From NCBI RefSeq assembly GCF_002795245.1, contig NZ_PGVG01000033.1:17557-81556 (forward strand): a stretch of DNA of 64,000 bases, read 5' to 3'. Below the pieces are notes generated by a model. It was not told the origin of the DNA, ran no database searches, and worked only from the letters and a program-made list of their open reading frames with translations. The stretch is from Bradyrhizobium forestalis. Lineage in GTDB: Bacteria; Pseudomonadota; Alphaproteobacteria; Rhizobiales; Xanthobacteraceae. The position numbers and the translations under genes were made by a program. Each line of letters opens with the position of its first letter. The stretch's first letter is position 1. Shown piece after piece: positions 59,740 to 64,000 of this stretch.

Positions 59740-60510
59740 ATGGTCTGGGATCCGCAGCAATATTTGAAGTTCTCCGGCCATCGGCTCCGGCCCGCCGTCG
59801 ATCTGTTGATGCGGATTCCGGATCTTGCGCCGCGCGCGATCGCCGATCTCGGCGCCGGCGCCGGCAACGTCACCAAATTGATCAGGGAGCGCTGGCCGGA
59901 TGCACGCGTGACTGGCGTCGAGGGCTCGGCCGAGATGGTTGCTGCCGGGCGCAAGGCGGCGCCGGACGTGGAATGGTCACATGAGGATCTCGGCCATTGG
60001 AGTCCCGCCGGGCAGTACGACTTGATCTATTCCAATGCCGCACTGCACTGGCTGCCCAATCATGCGGCACTGTTTCCGTCGGTGATGGAGAAGGTGACGC
60101 ATGGGGGCGTGCTCGCGGTGCAGATGCCGCGCAATTTCCTCGCGCCTTCGCATGTGCTGATCGGCGAGACCGCGCTTGATGGCCCGTGGCGGTCCAAGGT
60201 GGAGCATCTCGTCACCCCGCCACCGGTCGAGGGGCCGGCCTTCTATCACGATCTGCTCGCGCCGATGTCGGCCAACATCGACATCTGGGAGACCGAATAT
60301 CTGCAGGTGCTCGAAGGCGAGAACCCCGTGAAGGAATGGACCAAGGGGACCTGGCTGACGCGCTATCTCGATGTCCTGCAAGGCGATGAGAAGGCCGCAT
60401 TCGAAGCCGCCTATGGGATGCGCGTCGCAAAGGCCTATCCGAAGAATGCGGCGGGGCAGACGCTGTTCCCGTTCCGGCGCCTCTTCATGATCGCTCAGCG
60501 CAGAGGCTGA
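59740..60510 (+). CDS. tam: Trans-aconitate 2-methyltransferase
   Basis: The 256-residue SAM-dependent methyltransferase matches Tam in length and sequence order. It opens WDPQQYLKFSGHRLRPAVDL, has a SAM motif ADLGAGAGNVTKLIRERWP, YSNAALHWLPNHAALFPSVM, GGVLAVQMPRNFLAPSHVLI and ends TLFPFRRLFMIAQRR. Tam methylates trans-aconitate, a damaging by-product of the citric acid cycle. It is transcribed alone from the ATG at 59740, which follows AAGG. Confidence 0.92.
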   Translation: MVWDPQQYLKFSGHRLRPAVDLLMRIPDLAPRAIADLGAGAGNVTKLIRERWPDARVTGVEGSAEMVAAGRKAAPDVEWSHEDLGHWSPAGQYDLIYSNAALHWLPNHAALFPSVMEKVTHGGVLAVQMPRNFLAPSHVLIGETALDGPWRSKVEHLVTPPPVEGPAFYHDLLAPMSANIDIWETEYLQVLEGENPVKEWTKGTWLTRYLDVLQGDEKAAFEAAYGMRVAKAYPKNAAGQTLFPFRRLFMIAQRRG

Positions 60511-60707
60511 TGGCACTGCCGCAATGCGGCATAAGCGCTCGTTCCCCCGGACTCGCGCGGACGCCGGGTTGCGCAGACTGCGGTCGTCAAGTTAGCTTGG
60601 CTGCGGCAAATTGGGCTTAGGTCTAGTTGTTCGGGTGGCGGATTGCTGCCACTACTGACCTGAAAAACAAAAAGAACCCGCTTCAGCGGTTATTGGGAGG
60701 TACCTTC

Positions 60708-61709
60708 ATGCGCAAGCTGCTTGCCGCGGTCGCTGCCGCGGCTGTTCTCTTGGCTCCTGCCATCGCCCAAGCCCAGAGTCCTATTGTCATCAAGTTCAGC
60801 CACGTCGTCGCCAACGACACCCCGAAGGGCAAGGGCGCGCTGAAGTTCAAGGAGCTCGCTGAAAAATACACCGACGGCAAGGTCAAGGTCGAGGTCTACC
60901 CCAACTCCACGCTCTACAAGGACAAGGAGGAGATCGAGGCGCTGCAGCTCGGCTCGGTGCAGATGCTCGCGCCCTCGACCGCGAAATTCGCCCCGCTCGG
61001 CATCAAGGAGTTCGAGGCGCTCGACCTGCCCTGGCTGTTCAAGGACGAAGAGACCTATGCCAATGCGATGAAGGGCACGGTCGGCAAGTGGTTGTTCCAG
61101 AAGCTCGAGGCCAAGGGCATCACCGGCCTCGCTTATTGGGACAACGGCTTCCACATGCTCTCCGCCAACCGTCCCTTGCTGAAGCCGACCGATTTCCAGG
61201 GGCTGAAATTCCGCATCTCCGGATCGAAGGTCGCCGACCAATATCTCCGCATCATGGGCTCGATCCCTCAGATCATGGCGTTCTCCGAAGTCTACCAGGC
61301 CTTGCAGACCGGCGTGGTCGACGGCTGCGAGAACACCGCGTCCAACTACCTCACGCAGAAGTTCTACGAGGTGCAGAAGGACATCACCGTATCCTATCAC
61401 GCGCATCTGCAATATGCCGTGATCGTCAACTCGAAGTTCTGGTCCGGCCTGCCGCCCGATATCCGTACCCAGCTCGACAAGGCGATGGTGGAGGCGACCG
61501 ACTACACCAACTCGATCGCGCGCCAGGAGAACGAGGACGCGCTGGCCGAGATCAAGAAGATGGGCAAGACCAATCTGCATTATCTCACCGACGCCGACCG
61601 CAAGACCTGGCAGGAAGCGATGCAGCCGACCTATAAATGGGCCAAGGGGCGGGTCGGGCAGGAGGTGCTCGATCTCATCGCCAAGGAACTCGACGTCAAG
61701 ATGAACTGA
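60708..61709 (+). CDS. TRAP transporter substrate-binding protein (DctP)
   Basis: The 333-residue protein has a signal peptide (about 1-22, ending IAQAQ) and the DctP fold: IVIKFSHVVANDTPKGKGAL, KVEVYPNSTLYKDKEEIEAL, LKFRISGSKVADQYLRIMGS and QTGVVDGCENTASNYLTQKF. The arginine in FRISGS is the residue that binds the carboxylate of the ligand. It delivers a C4-dicarboxylate or related acid to the downstream permease. GGGAGG lies upstream of the ATG at 60708. Confidence 0.92.
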   Translation: MRKLLAAVAAAAVLLAPAIAQAQSPIVIKFSHVVANDTPKGKGALKFKELAEKYTDGKVKVEVYPNSTLYKDKEEIEALQLGSVQMLAPSTAKFAPLGIKEFEALDLPWLFKDEETYANAMKGTVGKWLFQKLEAKGITGLAYWDNGFHMLSANRPLLKPTDFQGLKFRISGSKVADQYLRIMGSIPQIMAFSEVYQALQTGVVDGCENTASNYLTQKFYEVQKDITVSYHAHLQYAVIVNSKFWSGLPPDIRTQLDKAMVEATDYTNSIARQENEDALAEIKKMGKTNLHYLTDADRKTWQEAMQPTYKWAKGRVGQEVLDLIAKELDVKMN

Positions 61710-61736
61710 CGGCTGCGGCCCAATAAGAACACGACC

Positions 61737-61768
61737 AACGGTCGGGGGTGATCGCGCTCCCGGCCGTT
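61737..61768 (+). terminator. Attenuating hairpin between TRAP binding-protein and permease genes
   Basis: A 10-base stem, AACGGTCGGG and CCCGGCCGTT (one G-T pair), with a 12-base loop sits in the 67-base gap. It probably reduces read-through so that the binding protein is made in excess of the permease, a common arrangement. Confidence 0.6.
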
Positions 61769-61776
61769 GCGCTTGA

Positions 61777-63834
61777 ATGATCCAATCCGGGGGGACCAAG
61801 TTGCTGCGCGTGCTGAATCGTTTTCTCGATCATCTCGAGGAGTGGCTGATCGCGACGATGATCGCGGCTGCGACGTCGCTCATCTTCGTCGCGGTGCTGC
61901 ACCGCTATGGCGCCGGGCTGTCGATCGACATCGCCAAATGGGCGGAAGCCCGCAACCTGGCCTTCCTCGCCGTGCCCGCGCGCGCGACGTTCGCCTGGCT
62001 TGCCGCGCTCGACCTGTCCTGGGCGCAGGAGCTCTGCATCTACATGTTCATCTGGATGGCGAAGTTCGGCGCCGCCTACGGCGTGCGGACCGGCATCCAT
62101 GTCGGCGTCGACGTGCTGGTCAACATCCTCCCCGGCGGGTCGCGCCGGCGCGTGATCACCTTCGGCCTTCTCTGCGGTGCGCTTTTCACCGCCATCGTCG
62201 CTTATTTCGGCGCCGCGTTCGTCAGCCAGATGTGGCAGACCGGCCAGCAGTCCAACGATCTGGAAGCACCGATGTGGATGGTGTATCTCACGATCCCGCT
62301 CGGCTCCGGCTTGATGTGCTTCCGCTTCCTGCAGGTCGCCTGGTCGTTCTACCACACCGGCGAGCTGCCGCATCACGACATGGCAGGCGTCGAGGGTGTC
62401 GAGGCGGATCCGGTGCATCCGGCCCCGGTCACGCCCAGCCAGGTCGTTCGCGACGAGCGCAGCCCGCTCGGCTGGATCCTGATGCTGCTGCCGGTCCTGA
62501 TCGTCGCCCTGTGCTTCGCTCATGCGGCCCATGTCATCACCCTGCCGCACGGCCTGCGTGTCTTCATCGTGTTCGCGCTTCTGCTCTCGCTGATGCTCAC
62601 GGGCATGCCGATCTCGATCGCGCTGGGCCTGACCGTGCTCAGCTTCATGTTCACGCTGACCGACGTGCGAACGGAATCGGTGGCGCTGAAGCTGTTCACC
62701 GGCATCGAGAACTTCGAGATCATGGCGATCCCGTTCTTCATCCTCGCCGGAAACTTCCTGACCCATGGCGGCGTCGCGCGGCGGATGATCACCTTCGCGA
62801 CCTCGCTGGTCGGCCATTGGTACGGCGGTCTCGCGCTGTCGGGCGTGGTCGCCTGCGCGCTGTTCGCCGCGATCTCCGGCTCCTCGCCGGCAACCGTGGT
62901 GGCGATCGGCTCGGTGATCCTGCCCGCGATGGTCGCGCAAGGCTTTCCGAAGCGGTTCGGGGCGGGCGTGATCACGACGTCGGGCTCGCTCGGCATCCTC
63001 ATTCCGCCGTCGATCCCGATGGTTCTCTACGCCGTCTCGACCAACAGCTCGGTCGGCAAGCTGTTCATCGCCGGCATCGTGCCGGGATTCGTGCTGGCCT
63101 CGCTGCTCGGCGCCACGACGTTCTATCGCGCCTGGCGCAACGACTATCCGCGGATGCCGAAGGCCAGCTTCATCGAGCGTTTCGATGCGTTCCGAAAGTC
63201 GATCTGGGGCATCCTGCTGATCGTGATCGTGATCGGCGGCATCTACAGCGGCCTGTTCACGCCGACCGAAGCCGCCGCCGTCAGCGCGGTCTACGCCTTC
63301 ATCGTCGCCGTGTTCATCTACAAGGATCTGAAGCTGCGCGACGTCCCGCGCGTGCTGCTGTCCTCGGCAAATCTCTCCGCGATGCTGCTCTACATCATCA
63401 CCAACGCGGTGCTGTTCTCGTTCCTGATGACCTACGAGAACGTGCCGCAGGCGCTGGCGCAATGGATGATCGACCAGGGCCTGGGGTGGATCGGCTTCCT
63501 CTTGCTCGTCAACCTGCTGCTGCTGCTGGCGGGCAACGTGATGGAGCCGTCCTCGATCATCCTGATCATGGCCCCGATCCTGTTTCCGGTCGCGGTCAAG
63601 CTCGGCATCGATCCGATTCATTTCGGCATCCTGATGACGGTCAACATGGAGGTCGGACTGTGCCATCCGCCCGTCGGCCTCAATCTCTACGTCGCCTCAG
63701 GGATCGCGAAGATGGGTATCACCGAGCTCACGGTCGCGGTGTGGCCGTGGCTGCTGACGATGCTGGGATTCCTGGTGGTGGTGACGTATTGGCCGGGCCT
63801 GTCATTGTGGCTGCCGCGGCTGCTCGGGATGTAG
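61777..63834 (+). CDS. TRAP transporter permease, fused DctQ-DctM
   Basis: The 685-residue protein fuses the small and large TRAP membrane subunits. Residues about 15-210 form the DctQ part with four segments (FLDHLEEWLIATMIAAATSL, then GTGIHVGVDVLV-like sequence), and about 230-680 form DctM with twelve segments (GMPISIALGLTVLSFMF, FFILAGNFLTHGGVARRMIT, SAISGSSPATVVAIGS-like region, MEVGLCHPPVGLNLYVASGI). It imports the binding-protein ligand using a sodium or proton gradient. The ATG at 61777 has no ribosome site; a TTG at 61801 preceded by GGGGGG may be the real start. Confidence 0.9.
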   Translation: MIQSGGTKLLRVLNRFLDHLEEWLIATMIAAATSLIFVAVLHRYGAGLSIDIAKWAEARNLAFLAVPARATFAWLAALDLSWAQELCIYMFIWMAKFGAAYGVRTGIHVGVDVLVNILPGGSRRRVITFGLLCGALFTAIVAYFGAAFVSQMWQTGQQSNDLEAPMWMVYLTIPLGSGLMCFRFLQVAWSFYHTGELPHHDMAGVEGVEADPVHPAPVTPSQVVRDERSPLGWILMLLPVLIVALCFAHAAHVITLPHGLRVFIVFALLLSLMLTGMPISIALGLTVLSFMFTLTDVRTESVALKLFTGIENFEIMAIPFFILAGNFLTHGGVARRMITFATSLVGHWYGGLALSGVVACALFAAISGSSPATVVAIGSVILPAMVAQGFPKRFGAGVITTSGSLGILIPPSIPMVLYAVSTNSSVGKLFIAGIVPGFVLASLLGATTFYRAWRNDYPRMPKASFIERFDAFRKSIWGILLIVIVIGGIYSGLFTPTEAAAVSAVYAFIVAVFIYKDLKLRDVPRVLLSSANLSAMLLYIITNAVLFSFLMTYENVPQALAQWMIDQGLGWIGFLLLVNLLLLLAGNVMEPSSIILIMAPILFPVAVKLGIDPIHFGILMTVNMEVGLCHPPVGLNLYVASGIAKMGITELTVAVWPWLLTMLGFLVVVTYWPGLSLWLPRLLGM

Positions 63835-63854
63835 TGGCGCGAGCGGCACGAATG

Positions 63855-63876
63855 GTGCACCCTCTCCCCTTGTGGG
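63855..63876. repeat. Half of a palindromic repeat, cut by an insertion
   Basis: GTGCACCCTCTCCCCTTGTG matches the first arm of a CTCTCCCC...GGGGAGAG repeat, but the second arm is missing. The sequence changes at about 63877 to CTAGCTTGGGCACAGATCTC, which leads into the partial transposase gene. Confidence 0.6.
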
Positions 63877-63956
63877 CTAGCTTGGGCACAGATCTCTTGC
63901 ATTGCATGAATCGCGTGTGATTCTGTGTAGGCCGTCGTGATTCTAGCAGCGGAGCG

Positions 63957-64000
63957 ATGGCGGAGATGGATATCGGCTATTTCGGCGACGAGCGTCTTAA
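63957..64000 (+). CDS. Partial transposase N-terminus (IS4-like)
   Basis: Only 14 codons are in the window: MAEMDIGYFGDERL, then a partial codon. The motif FGDERL is typical of the N-terminal region of IS4-family transposases (GD-x-RL). GGAG precedes the ATG. The gene continues beyond the right edge, so identity is tentative. The element's left end probably lies near 63877, where it interrupts a palindromic repeat. Confidence 0.5.
   Translation, partial: MAEMDIGYFGDERL

Noticed and set aside
61696..63666. A 656-residue minus-strand frame opposite the TRAP permease
   Set aside because: Low-complexity His/Arg/Gln/Asp composition and exact opposition to a well-supported membrane protein mark it as a shadow.

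Overview
The window is GC-rich, densely coded alphaproteobacterial DNA. The gene content suggests Bradyrhizobium or a close relative: TTT/Bug, TAXI and DctP binding proteins, a PuuD urate oxidase, Sox proteins, a fused indolepyruvate:ferredoxin oxidoreductase, and many short palindromic intergenic repeats. The genus is an inference. No rRNA, tRNA or CRISPR was found. The only transposase is the first few codons of one at the right edge.

Region 1-20900 is mostly single metabolic genes: the 3' part of a ferric-reductase-like flavoprotein, a CaiB/BaiF CoA-transferase, two M20 peptidases next to an MFS carrier, two divergent regulator/oxidoreductase pairs (XRE-MmyB/PPOX and LysR/NmrA), a coupled HGG-motif gene pair, a Bug binding protein, a NUDIX hydrolase, a lytic transglycosylase, a glyoxalase-like protein, urate oxidase PuuD, a sorbosone-dehydrogenase-like protein and an SDR.

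Region 21100-36300 is respiratory and redox. It holds a complete cyoABCD quinol oxidase operon, a secreted nuclease-like protein, a GMC oxidoreductase with a gluconate-dehydrogenase subunit-3 partner, an HtrA-like protease without a signal peptide, a ketosteroid-dehydrogenase-like flavoprotein, the 1158-residue indolepyruvate oxidoreductase and a hot-dog protein.

Region 36500-45300 is the most interesting. A consensus sigma-54 promoter precedes an isochorismatase-family amidohydrolase (biuret-hydrolase-like) and a nucleobase-type permease, which fits nitrogen scavenging. Convergent to it is a minus-strand operon in the order iorA, iorB, fccB, soxX, soxY, soxZ, soxA. It joins a periplasmic molybdenum hydroxylase to a partial Sox set with no soxB or soxCD. 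SoxY has a non-canonical C-terminus, and soxX has a palindromic repeat built into its 5' end.

Region 45500-64000 holds a B12-binding radical SAM protein, a DHA2-type MFS exporter and a Ca2+/H+ antiporter. It continues with a four-gene envelope operon (coiled-coil membrane protein, TAXI-like protein, VasI/TagO-like protein, exported DsrE-like protein) behind a strong AT-rich promoter. A cyclase-TPR protein, a Crp/Fnr regulator, an SDR lacking its catalytic tyrosine, a trans-aconitate methyltransferase and a TRAP transporter with fused DctQM follow. The window ends in an apparent insertion sequence that has cut a palindromic repeat.
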